A stretch of 64,000 bases of DNA, taken from assembly GCF_001425005.1 (NCBI RefSeq), contig NZ_LMDB01000001.1, forward strand, positions 250,393 through 314,392, read 5' to 3'. Every line of letters starts with the position of its first letter. Positions within the stretch are counted from its first letter, which is position 1. Source of the stretch: Duganella sp. Root336D2. Its GTDB lineage: Bacteria > Pseudomonadota > Gammaproteobacteria > Burkholderiales > Burkholderiaceae_D. A program made the position numbers and the translations under genes. Below the pieces are notes generated by a model. That model was given only the letters and a program-made list of their open reading frames with translations. It made no database searches and had not been told where the DNA came from. Positions 26,506 to 35,569 of the stretch are shown piece by piece.

Positions 26506-29500
26506 ATGCGGAGACAAATCAAAAGAACCGCGCTGTCCGTCGCGGTCGCACAAGCAGTCCTGGTTGTGGGGGGCGTGGCACATGCGCAGGAATCCGGCGA
26601 TGCTACGCCGAAGATCGTGGTAAGCGGCCAGCGTGCAGCGCTGCAGTCGGCACAGAAGATCAAGCAGCATGCCGATGAAATCGTCGAGGCCGTGGTGGCA
26701 GAGGAAGCCGGCAAGCTGCCCGACAAATCGATTACCGAAGTACTGCAGCGGGTCAGCGGCATTACCATTGACCGCAACCGCTCGCGCGGCGACCCCGAGC
26801 ACTTTTCCGTGGAAGGCTCCGGAATCTCGATCCGCGGCTTGACCTGGGGTTCGTCCACCCTGAACGGGCGGGAAGCGTTTTCGGCGGGCTGGCCGGGCCG
26901 TGAGCTGAGCTGGGGCGACGTGCCGCCGGAACTGATGTCCGCCGTCATCGTGCACAAGAACCCGCCAGCCAGCCTGATTGAAGGCGGCGTCAGCGGCCAG
27001 GTCGACCTGCGCACCGCGCTGCCATTCGACTACAAGAGCGAGAAATTTGCCTTATCGGCCAACGGCAATTACAACCAGCTGGGCAAGCAGAAATCACCCG
27101 GCGCCTCCGCCCTGTATTCGAAGCGCTGGGATACCGCCAGCGGCCAGTTCGGCGCCCTGATCGACCTGTCGTTCAACCGCACCAATACGCTCAACGACAC
27201 GGTGCAGATGGACGCGTTCTATCCACGCACCGGTATTGTCGACGGCCAGACGGTGTGGGCGCCCAAGTCCGCCTCCTGGCGCCGCAATACGGGCGAGACC
27301 AACCGCGCCGGCATCTACGGCGCGCTGCAATGGAAGAACGACAAGCTGGAATCGGCCCTCACCTACTTCCATTCGGGCTACAAGGAACAAAGCGAAGAAT
27401 ACGCCCTCTACAGCGGCGTGGAAAACCCTTACAAGTCCAAACTCGTCGATCCCGTGTTCGACGCCAATGGCGTACTGCAATCGGCCACCTACACCTACCC
27501 GTTCGGCGGCCTTGGCGCCAACAATTTCGCCGCCGGCGGCCTGAATTTCAATTCCAACACCGGCTTTGCCGACCGCCGCTCGCAGACCAGGGAGATCGCC
27601 TGGAATACCAAGTGGAAGATCAACGATCGCTGGACAGTGCAGAATGACCTGCAATGGGTCCATTCGACCAACAAGAACTTCTCCACCAATCTGGCGATGG
27701 TGACCTATGTGCCAAGCATGGGCATCGCCACCGCCGGCACCCCGCCCAGCATCAGCTTCGACCAGTCGGCGCGCGACTTCCTGTCCAATCCGGGCAACTA
27801 TTACCTGGACCACATGATGCCGAGCCTGAGCAAGGCGTCGGGCGACCTGTACGCCTGGAAAGTCGACGCCAAGGTGCGCTTTGACCACCCGGTACTGCGC
27901 GACCTGGGCTTCGGGATACGCCTGACCGACCGCTCCGCAACGCGCATCAACGCCGGCGGCAGCGGCTGGTACAGCGTGGCCGAGCCATGGAACGTCAAGA
28001 CCACCAGCGTGCCGGGCCGGCTGCCCAGTTCGACCGATATGCAAAGCTGGCAGAGCCGCGGCAGCTTCGGCTACCTGAGCGATCCACGCTATGCCGCCCT
28101 GGTGCCGAACCAGCTAGTCAATTTCAATAATTTCTTCAACGGCAAAACCAATCTGCCGCCGTCGCTGGTGATGCCGACCCTGGGCTTCACCCGCGACTAT
28201 CCGGGCGCTTACCAGCAGGCGACCCGGATCATGCAGCTGCAATGCCAGGACGGCAACCAGCTGTATGGCACCAGCAACGATTGCTCGACCGCCGGCAACA
28301 ACTGGAAGGCGCTGACCTTCGATGGCGATCCCGCCAACACCGGCCGCCAGAAGGAAAACACCCAGGCCGGCTATGTTTCGGCGCGCTTTGCCTTCGACGA
28401 ATGGCGCTTCCCGGTGGAAGGCAGTGCCGGCCTGCGCGTGGTACGCACCAACACCAGAGCCCAGGGCTACACGGTGTTCAAGCCGAACTACGGCAGCAGC
28501 CCGCGGCCGGAAGTACCGCAGTTCGGCACCATCGACGAGCCGCTGGAGGCACAGCATAAATACACCAACTACCTGCCAAGCCTGAACCTGAAGGCAGACC
28601 TGACCGACAAGCTGCAGGCCCGCTTTGCATTCGCCAAGGCGATGTACCGCCCGGGCTTTGGCGACCTGCGCGAATACATCACGCTCAACCAGACCGTCAC
28701 CGACAACGACGACCGCAGCGTGAAAAACATCACCTATACCGGCAAGGACGACGGCAACGTCAAACTGAAGCCGATCACGGCCAACAGCTACGACTTGTCG
28801 CTCGAATGGTACCCGGGCAATGGCGCATCGCTGACCCTGGGCCTGTTCCACAAGAACGTGCGCGACATCATCCTGCCGTCGGCCTTCACGCGCAGCTACA
28901 AGTCGCTCGATGGCAACGAGCAAAGCTTCCTGATCACGGCGCCGAACAATGTCGCCAACGGCTCGGTGAGCGGAGTTGAAGTCGCCGGCCAGACATATTT
29001 CGACCACGTGCCGGGATTGCAGCAGCTGTTGCCGGAATGGGCCAAGGGTTTCGGCATCTCCGCCAACTACACCTACATCAAGAGCAAACAGAACCTCGAC
29101 CACCCGTTCGACCTGAAATACTGCCCTTCCTCGAGTACCTTCAACAACAGCTCGCTGGCCGTGTACGGCTGCGATACCAACGGCCTGCCGTTCACTTCGC
29201 TGCCTATCATGTACCTGTCGAAGAATGCCTACAATGTAGCCTTCCTGTACGACCGCGGGCCGCTGTCGGCGCGCCTGGCCTACAGCTGGCGCGGCCGTTT
29301 CCTGCAGGGCGTGACCGTCAATGGCACCCAGGGTACGGATGCCACCAGCGCCGATCCGGCCCGTCCCGGCATGCAGGACGTGGGCTGGGGCTTGCCGACC
29401 TGGCAGGAAGCGATGGGACAGCTTGACTTCGGCATCGACTACAAGGTGACCGAGCGCCTGTCGGCCAGTTTTGCGGCCAATAACCTGACCGATACCGTGG

Positions 29501-29595
29501 TCAGGCAGACCCAGCAGCAACACCCCGGCAACATGGGGCGCGCCTGGTTCGAGCCGGGCCGCAGCTACCGCGTCTCGCTGCGCTATATGTTCTAA
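26506..29595 (+). CDS. TonB-dependent receptor, xyloglucan-oligosaccharide uptake candidate
   Basis: 1029 residues from ATG 26506, with AGGGAG ten bases upstream. Signal peptide ends AHAQ. The sequence IVVSGQRAALQSAQKIKQHADEIVEAVVAEEAGKLPD-type start marks the large TonB-dependent receptor group first seen in Xanthomonas and Caulobacter; the plug domain fills about residues 40-170 and the beta barrel the rest, ending in the aromatic LRYMF needed for assembly. It should carry xyloglucan oligosaccharides across the outer membrane. It is the only TonB receptor in the window. Co-transcribed with the lipoprotein, and ended by a strong hairpin at 29607-29642. Confidence 0.9.
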   Translation: MRRQIKRTALSVAVAQAVLVVGGVAHAQESGDATPKIVVSGQRAALQSAQKIKQHADEIVEAVVAEEAGKLPDKSITEVLQRVSGITIDRNRSRGDPEHFSVEGSGISIRGLTWGSSTLNGREAFSAGWPGRELSWGDVPPELMSAVIVHKNPPASLIEGGVSGQVDLRTALPFDYKSEKFALSANGNYNQLGKQKSPGASALYSKRWDTASGQFGALIDLSFNRTNTLNDTVQMDAFYPRTGIVDGQTVWAPKSASWRRNTGETNRAGIYGALQWKNDKLESALTYFHSGYKEQSEEYALYSGVENPYKSKLVDPVFDANGVLQSATYTYPFGGLGANNFAAGGLNFNSNTGFADRRSQTREIAWNTKWKINDRWTVQNDLQWVHSTNKNFSTNLAMVTYVPSMGIATAGTPPSISFDQSARDFLSNPGNYYLDHMMPSLSKASGDLYAWKVDAKVRFDHPVLRDLGFGIRLTDRSATRINAGGSGWYSVAEPWNVKTTSVPGRLPSSTDMQSWQSRGSFGYLSDPRYAALVPNQLVNFNNFFNGKTNLPPSLVMPTLGFTRDYPGAYQQATRIMQLQCQDGNQLYGTSNDCSTAGNNWKALTFDGDPANTGRQKENTQAGYVSARFAFDEWRFPVEGSAGLRVVRTNTRAQGYTVFKPNYGSSPRPEVPQFGTIDEPLEAQHKYTNYLPSLNLKADLTDKLQARFAFAKAMYRPGFGDLREYITLNQTVTDNDDRSVKNITYTGKDDGNVKLKPITANSYDLSLEWYPGNGASLTLGLFHKNVRDIILPSAFTRSYKSLDGNEQSFLITAPNNVANGSVSGVEVAGQTYFDHVPGLQQLLPEWAKGFGISANYTYIKSKQNLDHPFDLKYCPSSSTFNNSSLAVYGCDTNGLPFTSLPIMYLSKNAYNVAFLYDRGPLSARLAYSWRGRFLQGVTVNGTQGTDATSADPARPGMQDVGWGLPTWQEAMGQLDFGIDYKVTERLSASFAANNLTDTVVRQTQQQHPGNMGRAWFEPGRSYRVSLRYMF

Positions 29596-29606
29596 GCCTC
29601 CCGCCT

Positions 29607-29642
29607 GCTCCCGCCGCGTCCCTTGCGGACTGCGGCGGGAGC
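29607..29642. terminator. Strong bidirectional terminator between TonB receptor and GH74-2
   Basis: GCTCCCGCCGC (29607-29617) pairs perfectly with GCGGCGGGAGC (29632-29642) around a 14-base loop, between convergent stops. Confidence 0.8.
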
Positions 29643-29670
29643 ATATTTCCTTCCCTGTTTCCTTCCCTGC

Positions 29671-31827
29671 CTACGGCTTGCCGACCACCATGCCGCGGCC
29701 CGCGGTGCTCATATACACCACGCCGTAGCTATTCATATCGCCCACCACGAAGCGGCCATTGCCAACCCCGCCGTACTGGTGCGCGTTGTCGTTGATGCGG
29801 GTCCAGTTGGCGCCGGCGTCGGTCGAACGGAACAAGCCGCGTACGCCGCCCACCGTGCCCCAGATGAAGACCGTCGGATAGCTGGCGCCATCGGCTGCCT
29901 TGCCGAAGCCGACCGCGCTGCAGTAGCTGACATTGGCGAAGGTGCTGAATTGCCACCCCGAGCTGGTGCTGCGCGCCAGGCCGCCGCCGTACAGCGGCAC
30001 CCAGATATCGCCTTCCCGGCCAGGCGCCGCCCGGATCACGTCCGAACCCCAGCTGGCAAGCGTGTTGAATTTCCAGAACGAGGCGCCGCCATCGGTGCTG
30101 ATCATGAAACTGCCGTCGGCCGGGTTGTAGACGTAGAACTTGCTGGCATTGGATGGATCGGCGACGGGACGCGCATTGTTTACGCCAAGGCCGCCAACTG
30201 CCGACCAGCTGCCGCCCATATTGGTCGAACGGTAGGTGGTGGACGAGTTCTCCGGGCTATGCAGCAGCGCGGAACCGCTGGCCGACAACGCGACCTGCCC
30301 TTTGCTGCCGTTCATCGCTACCTGGCTCCAGTTGACGCCACCGTTGGCCGAAGTGTACATATTGGCGCCGACCCGCACCGCCATGCTGGTGTTGGCTGCG
30401 GCCACCGCCAGGCCGGTGGTCGTTCCCATGCGCGGCTCGTGCATGGGATTGGTATAGGTGGCGGTGTTGTAGTGGCGGAAGCCGTCCACGTCGCCCAGCG
30501 CCGACAGCAGTGGGCCGCCGGGAATGCTGACGGCGTTCAGCGGCACCGTTTCTTCCAGGCCCTTGCTGTTGAAGGTCCAGGTGGTCGTCGCAGCATCGAT
30601 ATCGCTGGTCTTGAAGATGCCGTTGCCGGAGGTGACCCACACGGTTTTGCTGTTGAACGGATCAAAGCTCACTGTGCCGGCCCAGTGGATGGAACCATTG
30701 CCGATCCAGCTGATGCCGCCGTTGTCGCGGGCAAAGCCGCGCGCAATCACGTCGGTCCAGCTGGCGCCGCCGTTGCTGCTGATGTATACGCGGTCGCCCC
30801 AGGCCCCGCCTTGCGCGGCGTACTGGTTGACCGTCGACGCCACCATGCGCTGCGGATTGGACGGATCAACGCTGATACCGCTGAACGCGCGCGCCACGCC
30901 GGCCGGGGTGATATTGGTCCAGGCCCCGTTCGAAATGGTGTACTTCCAGACCTGGCCATTGTCCATCGGCTCCGATCCCGACTGGTTGCCGTGCGGGCCG
31001 GCGCCATTGCCATAGGTGACGATCAGGTTGCCTGCGCCATCGAACGCTGCGCGCTGCGGCATGAATCCCGATGGCGCGCCCGACACGGCGGAGAAGGAAG
31101 CACCCGCATTGTCGCTGCGATAGAAGTTCGTTCCTGCCGAACCGTAACGCGAGACGCCGACGAACAGGCGCTGCGCCACGCCGCCCGACACGCTGGACGG
31201 GTCGGCCATCACGAGGCTGATGCCGTTGTCGTTCGGCGTCGCGGCCACGTTCAGCGAAGTCACCTGCGACCAGGTGGAACCGGAATTGGTGCTCTTGAAC
31301 AGACCATTCCAGCGTGTGCCGACATACAGCACGTTGCTGGAACCGGGATCGACCACCAGCCGCTCGCCACCCTGGCGCCCCATGCCATTGCCATGCGCCT
31401 TGAACTGGCCGCTCACGTCGATGGTGGTGAAGCTCGCGCCGTAATCGGTGGAGCGCAGGATCGCGCTCTTGCCGTTATTGAAGTAGCTGATGCCGACCAG
31501 CATATAGACATTGCGCGCACTCTTGGGGTCGACCGCCAGCGATTCGACGCCCAGGTAGCCGGTCTGTTCGTCCGAGACCCAGTCCAGCAGCGGCACCCAG
31601 CGGCCATTGGCATTATCCCAGCGGAAGGCGCCGCCGACGTCGGTGCGGGCATACACCACGCCGGCCTCGGTCTTGCTCGGGATGACCGCCGAGACGAAGC
31701 CGCCGCCGCCCATGGCGACGGTATCCCAACTATAGGCTGCGGCGGGCTGCTGGACCGCAAGGGCCACCGCCGCGCAAGCGGCTGCCCGGGCCAGCGCGCT
31801 CCGGAACACTGATTTGATCCACTTCAT
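29671..31827 (-). CDS. Secreted GH74 endo-xyloglucanase (GH74-2)
   Basis: 718 residues from ATG 31827, chosen for AGGAGAC nine bases upstream and a clean signal peptide ending PAAA (no lipobox). Tandem seven-bladed propellers with Asp-box strands (STDYGASFTTI, SNGGASWTDV, STDGGASFWKF, STDAGANWTRI). Catalytic Asp residues: TDVGGAFRW (63) and SALGDVDGFRH (about 443). The GDVDGF context matches classical GH74 endo-xyloglucanases better than GH74-1 or GH74-3 do, so the three may differ in cleavage mode. It follows the fucose operon on the same strand behind a terminator and has no copy of the locus module, so its expression may rest on read-through or an unseen promoter. Confidence 0.92.
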   Translation of the reverse strand: MKWIKSVFRSALARAAACAAVALAVQQPAAAYSWDTVAMGGGGFVSAVIPSKTEAGVVYARTDVGGAFRWDNANGRWVPLLDWVSDEQTGYLGVESLAVDPKSARNVYMLVGISYFNNGKSAILRSTDYGASFTTIDVSGQFKAHGNGMGRQGGERLVVDPGSSNVLYVGTRWNGLFKSTNSGSTWSQVTSLNVAATPNDNGISLVMADPSSVSGGVAQRLFVGVSRYGSAGTNFYRSDNAGASFSAVSGAPSGFMPQRAAFDGAGNLIVTYGNGAGPHGNQSGSEPMDNGQVWKYTISNGAWTNITPAGVARAFSGISVDPSNPQRMVASTVNQYAAQGGAWGDRVYISSNGGASWTDVIARGFARDNGGISWIGNGSIHWAGTVSFDPFNSKTVWVTSGNGIFKTSDIDAATTTWTFNSKGLEETVPLNAVSIPGGPLLSALGDVDGFRHYNTATYTNPMHEPRMGTTTGLAVAAANTSMAVRVGANMYTSANGGVNWSQVAMNGSKGQVALSASGSALLHSPENSSTTYRSTNMGGSWSAVGGLGVNNARPVADPSNASKFYVYNPADGSFMISTDGGASFWKFNTLASWGSDVIRAAPGREGDIWVPLYGGGLARSTSSGWQFSTFANVSYCSAVGFGKAADGASYPTVFIWGTVGGVRGLFRSTDAGANWTRINDNAHQYGGVGNGRFVVGDMNSYGVVYMSTAGRGMVVGKP

Positions 31828-31867
31828 TTGATATGTCTCCTGTTGGATTGAACTGCATGTGGACGAT

Positions 31868-31896
31868 AAAAAACCTGCTGCCGCTGTGGGCGGCAG
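31868..31896 (-). terminator. Rho-independent terminator between fucose operon and GH74-2
   Basis: On the transcribed strand: CTGCCGC, loop CCACA, GCGGCAG, then CAGG and a run of six T (complement of 31868-31873). It lies 41 bases before the GH74-2 start, so it ends the fucose operon or acts as an attenuator for GH74-2. Confidence 0.75.
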
Positions 31897-31968
31897 GCGC
31901 TGCTTCCCGGCCGCCAAAAGCGGGCGGCGGGAATGGATAAAACATATAGGAAAGCCCGGCGCCGCGCG

Positions 31969-32922
31969 TCAACGTGGCGGCATTTGAGTCAAATCATTGT
32001 TGTCGTTGGCCGAATTCGTAAAGGCCAGCTGGCGGCTGTTGATCGACTGCAGCAGCGTGCTGCAGGCCGAATCGAGGTGGGCGCGCATGGCGGCCAGTGC
32101 CGCTGCCGTGTCGCGGCGCGCGAGGGCCTGCAGGATGGCGAGGTGTTCGTGCACAGCATGCTGGTTGCGCGCCTTTTCCGAAGCCTTGTCCCATTGGTAG
32201 TGATAATGGAAGACCAGCGAGACAATGTCGTAAAAGTCCTGCGCGAAGCGGTTTTCCAGGCAGCCGATCAGGAAGGTATGGAAGTCGCGGTCCAGCGCCG
32301 GGAAGTCCTGGTGGCGCTGCGCCATGCCGGCAGCCAGCTGCTCGTGCCTCACGATCAGCTGGCCGAGAGCGGCCAGGGCCGGGTCGCCAGCCGCCAGGGC
32401 AGCGAAGCGCTCGATGGCGGCCAGTTCGAACATCTGGCGGACCTCCGCCACTTCCATGGCGAAGGCGCGGTCGAAGGCAGACAGGCGCCAGCCGCCTTGC
32501 GGCTTTTTCCTGATCAGTCCATAGCGCGAGAACCCGATCAGAAACTCACGCACGCTGACTGTGCTGACTCGCGCCGCGCGCGCCAGCTCCGCCTCGGTGA
32601 ACTCGGCACCTGGCAGCCAGTCGCCCTGGTAGATCAGCTCCATCAGCGCTTGCCGCACCCGCTCGGCTCCGCTCTGCAAATCGGCAACATCGAAATAGTC
32701 GCCCGGCGCCGGCTTGCGCAGCAGGAGGCGCCCCTTCCTGCCGCTGATCAGCCCACGCGCGAAAAAGTGCGCAATGGCGCTGCGAACGGCACTGCGGCTG
32801 CCCGCCGCCAGCGCGGCCAGCCGGTGTTCGGTGGGCAGCGCCTCGCCCACCACGATGTTTTCTGCGATATGGTCCAGCAGCAGGTTGGCGCTGCGCCGTG
32901 AGACGGTGGGCAAACGGGCCAC
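31969..32922 (-). CDS. GntR/FCD-like regulator with two N-terminal winged-helix domains
   Basis: 317 residues from GTG 32922, 13 bases after the stop of the neighbouring GntR gene; the long in-frame extension upstream is only the shadow of that gene. Residues about 8-70 (RSANLLLDHIAENIVVGEALPTEHRLAALAAGSRSAVRSAI) look like one GntR winged helix. Residues about 85-150 (RVRQALMELIYQGDWLPG, LARAARVSTVSVREFLIGFSRYGLI) form a second. A C-terminal FCD-type helical ligand domain follows. Two DNA-binding units in one GntR chain are unusual. As the last gene of the 13-gene fucose operon it is probably a local repressor sensing a sugar acid. Confidence 0.72.
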   Translation of the reverse strand: MARLPTVSRRSANLLLDHIAENIVVGEALPTEHRLAALAAGSRSAVRSAIAHFFARGLISGRKGRLLLRKPAPGDYFDVADLQSGAERVRQALMELIYQGDWLPGAEFTEAELARAARVSTVSVREFLIGFSRYGLIRKKPQGGWRLSAFDRAFAMEVAEVRQMFELAAIERFAALAAGDPALAALGQLIVRHEQLAAGMAQRHQDFPALDRDFHTFLIGCLENRFAQDFYDIVSLVFHYHYQWDKASEKARNQHAVHEHLAILQALARRDTAAALAAMRAHLDSACSTLLQSINSRQLAFTNSANDNNDLTQMPPR

Positions 32923-32935
32923 GGATCGCGACGCC

Positions 32936-33649
32936 TCAGCCGCCGGACAAGGTGCGGTGCACGCGTGCCAGGTGGGCACGCATCGCCTGCCGCGCGCCGG
33001 CCTCGTCGCGCGCGGCAACGGCGCTGAAAATGGCGCGGTGGTCGGCCAAGGTCGCCTTGCCCAGTTCCTCGGTGCGGTAATGATGCTTGAGCCGGTGCGC
33101 CATGGCGCCGCGCTGGTTCCACAGGTACTCCACGAGCGCCACCAGCGCCGAATTGCCGGCCGCCCTTGCCAGTGCCAGGTGGAAGCGCCGGTCCGCCATC
33201 TCATGGCAGGCTGGATCGGCGTAGGTTTGCTCCATCTCGAGCAGCGCGGCGAGGATCGCATCGAGCGCCGAGTCGCTGCTATTGCGGGCTGCCCTGGCTG
33301 CCACTTCGGCCTCCACCACCCTGCGCGCCGCCAGCACCTCGAACGGCCCCGGGCCCGATTCCACGCCGGCGGCAGGCAGCGCGGGCCTGCCCGCCACATA
33401 CACCCCCGAGCCGCTGCGCACCTCGATTACGCCGCCGATCTCCAGCGCCACAAAGGCTTCGCGCAACGAGGCGCGGCTCACGCCCAGGCTGGCTGCCAGC
33501 TCGCGTTCCGCCGGCAGGCGCGCCCCTGTCGCCAGCCCTTCCTGCCGGATCAGCAGCTCGATGCGCTCGGCCACCAGCCGGTAAAGGCGCGCTTCCGGCC
33601 TGCCACCTTCACCCTGCATGGCAGGCCATCCCGTAGAATCGGCAGGCAT
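32936..33649 (-). CDS. GntR/FadR-family (FCD) transcriptional regulator
   Basis: 237 residues from ATG 33649; ATG 33619 (227 residues) is an equally good start and overlaps less of the upstream gene. The winged helix is canonical (ARLPAERELAASLGVSRASLREAFVALEIGGVIEVRSGSGVYV). The FCD domain follows with metal/ligand-binding His residues (DRRFHLALARAAGN, HRLKHHYRTEELGKATLADHRAIFSAV). Such proteins usually repress sugar-acid catabolic genes until a pathway intermediate binds. Its place behind the lactonase gene, overlapping it, makes it a likely fucose/galactose-acid regulator. Confidence 0.82.
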   Translation of the reverse strand: MPADSTGWPAMQGEGGRPEARLYRLVAERIELLIRQEGLATGARLPAERELAASLGVSRASLREAFVALEIGGVIEVRSGSGVYVAGRPALPAAGVESGPGPFEVLAARRVVEAEVAARAARNSSDSALDAILAALLEMEQTYADPACHEMADRRFHLALARAAGNSALVALVEYLWNQRGAMAHRLKHHYRTEELGKATLADHRAIFSAVAARDEAGARQAMRAHLARVHRTLSGG

Positions 33650-34451
33650 TCAAGCCAAACACGGCCCGCTGCTGCGCTTCGTCAAGATGCGCCAGCAGCG
33701 CTGCGCTGGCATCGATCCAGGCCCCGTATTCGGCGGCCAGCGTAAGCACCGGCCAGTCGCTGCCCCACAGCACACGCTCCGGGCCGAAAACCTGCAGGAT
33801 ATGCCGGGCATAGGGCTGCAACTGCGCGACCGTCCAGCCGCTGCCGGCCTCGGTGACCATGCCCGATAGTTTGCAGTGCACCTGCGGCTGGGCCGCCAGG
33901 CTGGCCATGTCGCTCAGCCAGCGCGTATCGGGTTCGCTGTGCATGGCCGGTTTGGCCAGGTGGTCGATCACGATGGGGAGCTGCGGGTTGCGGCGCGCAA
34001 ACGCCAGCAAGGCCGGCAAATGGCGCGGCAGGACCAGGGCATCGAAGCGCAGGCCGTGCTGCCGCATGGCCGCCACGGCGGCTGCCAGGGCGGGATCACC
34101 GATCCAGCCATCGTCGTCCAGGTCTTGCAGCATGGGGCGCAGGCCGCGCAGCTTGGGACGGCACGCCAATGCTGCAATGCGCTGCGCTGCATCGGGTGCT
34201 TTCAGGTCGGCCCAGCCAACGACCGCGCCGATAAAACTGTAGCGCTCCGACAGGTCCAGCAAGAAATGGGTATCGGCCTCGTTCGGCAGCGACTGCACCA
34301 GGACGGTCGCGGCCACGCCGTGCCGGCGCAGCAGGCCGCCCAGGTCTTCCGGGTAAAAGTCGCGGTAGAGCGGCGCCAATTGCGGCGGCGGCCATGCTCC
34401 CTTGCGGTCGGCCAGGCGCCAGAAATGCTGGTGGGCGTCGACGCGCATCAT
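33609..34451 (-). CDS. Amidohydrolase-family L-fucono/L-galactono-lactonase
   Basis: 280 residues. ATG 34451 overlaps the upstream stop (ATGATG context), and VDAHQHFW right after it is the metal-binding start of the COG3618 amidohydrolase family. Other signatures: PIVIDHLAKP, VHCKLSGMVTEA, RVLWGSDWPVL. Members hydrolyse sugar lactones such as L-fuconolactone, L-rhamnonolactone or 4-sulfomuconolactone. Between dehydrogenase genes for L-fucose-type sugars, L-fuconolactone and L-galactonolactone are the probable substrates, opening to L-fuconate or L-galactonate in the cytoplasm. Confidence 0.84.
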   Translation of the reverse strand: MMRVDAHQHFWRLADRKGAWPPPQLAPLYRDFYPEDLGGLLRRHGVAATVLVQSLPNEADTHFLLDLSERYSFIGAVVGWADLKAPDAAQRIAALACRPKLRGLRPMLQDLDDDGWIGDPALAAAVAAMRQHGLRFDALVLPRHLPALLAFARRNPQLPIVIDHLAKPAMHSEPDTRWLSDMASLAAQPQVHCKLSGMVTEAGSGWTVAQLQPYARHILQVFGPERVLWGSDWPVLTLAAEYGAWIDASAALLAHLDEAQQRAVFGLNACRFYGMACHAG

Positions 34452-35569
34452 GCCGGCGTGCTCCCCGCCATCGCGGCGCGCAGGCGCGGCTGCGGCAGTT
34501 GCAGCCCCAACCCGGCGGCCAGTTCCAGCGCCGGCAACAGGCGGCGGCGCTTCTTTTCCTCGTGGTTCTGGGCGATATCGGCCAGCCGGTGGTCGAGGAA
34601 AGGATTGCAGAAGCGGTCCCTTACCTGCGCCAGGTAGGCGCGGCTCGCCCCGCCTTCGCCCAAGGCGGCAAACAGCGGCAGCACCTCTTCTTCCCAGAGC
34701 GCTTCCAGCATTGTCCGCAGCGCAGGATCCGCCATCGCTTCGCGCACGGTTTCCCCGGCCGGCCGCGCCCCCAGCAGCCAATGTTCGGCCAGGAAGCTGT
34801 GCCCCAGGTTCAGCATCAGGAGCTTGCGCCGCTCGTAAGGAGCCAGGCATCCGGTCACCACCAGCTGGGGATGGCTGCATGGCAGCACCATTCCTGCTTG
34901 CGCCTCAATCGCCCACAAGGCGTACGGCTCGGCCACCGCTCCTGCCGGTTCAAGCGCCTGCGACACGATGCGGTCGACCAGCGAATTCACCCAGATACAG
35001 GAACCTTCCAGCCAGGCCAGGAAAGCACGGTCCATCTCCCAGCGCCGCGCCAGACCCGCTACCGTGCCGCGCAGCGCGCTGCCATTATTGGCCAGCAGCT
35101 CGCATGGCATCAGGGTGAGCGGCGCCGCGCCGTGCAGATAGCGAGCGTGCAGCAGCACCAGCAATTTGGCCGGAAAGCTGCGCGGCACCCGGCCGCCTTG
35201 CAGCAGGCCGGCATCATCGGACGGCTCCAGTTCGTATCCCCGGTCGCCGGTATTTGAAATGATCACCTGCGCAGCCAGCGCCGCCTGCAGCACCTGCGGC
35301 CATTGCCGGCTGGCCTGCAGGGCGTTCGCCACCGACCGGACCTGCACTTCGCGCCGGACAGGCGCGCCATCCTGCCAGCCGCGAATGACGACCGGATATG
35401 CGCCGCCCTGGCTGAACGCCGCCACCCGGCGCGCGCTTGCGGCGCTGGCGGTGGTTTGCACCACCGTCACCCTGCCCAGCGCGTTGCCGCTCTCCAGCGC
35501 TTCGCTGATGAACAGGTCGGCGTGCGCCTGCAGGAAGCGGCTGGTGCCGAATTGGAGAATGGGCTGCAT
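34448..35569 (-). CDS. uxaB: Mannitol-dehydrogenase-family reductase, tagaturonate reductase-like
   Basis: 373 residues; the start directly follows the upstream stop (TAG then ATG). Motifs agree with UxaB: LQFGTSRFLQAHADLFI, MPCELLANNGSALRG, NSLVDRIVSQ, ERRKLLMLNLGHS. It is about 110 residues shorter than Escherichia UxaB, lacking mainly C-terminal material. The predicted reaction is D-tagaturonate plus NADH to D-altronate. Placed directly after the LgoD-like gene it would continue L-galactonate breakdown. A related polyol dehydrogenase activity remains possible. Confidence 0.72.
   Translation of the reverse strand: MQPILQFGTSRFLQAHADLFISEALESGNALGRVTVVQTTASAASARRVAAFSQGGAYPVVIRGWQDGAPVRREVQVRSVANALQASRQWPQVLQAALAAQVIISNTGDRGYELEPSDDAGLLQGGRVPRSFPAKLLVLLHARYLHGAAPLTLMPCELLANNGSALRGTVAGLARRWEMDRAFLAWLEGSCIWVNSLVDRIVSQALEPAGAVAEPYALWAIEAQAGMVLPCSHPQLVVTGCLAPYERRKLLMLNLGHSFLAEHWLLGARPAGETVREAMADPALRTMLEALWEEEVLPLFAALGEGGASRAYLAQVRDRFCNPFLDHRLADIAQNHEEKKRRRLLPALELAAGLGLQLPQPRLRAAMAGSTPA

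Noticed and set aside
33400..34880. Long N-terminal extensions of the lactonase (34452-34880) and of the second GntR (32923-33399)
   Set aside because: Both are frame shadows of the neighbouring genes; the family starts are at 34451 and 32922.
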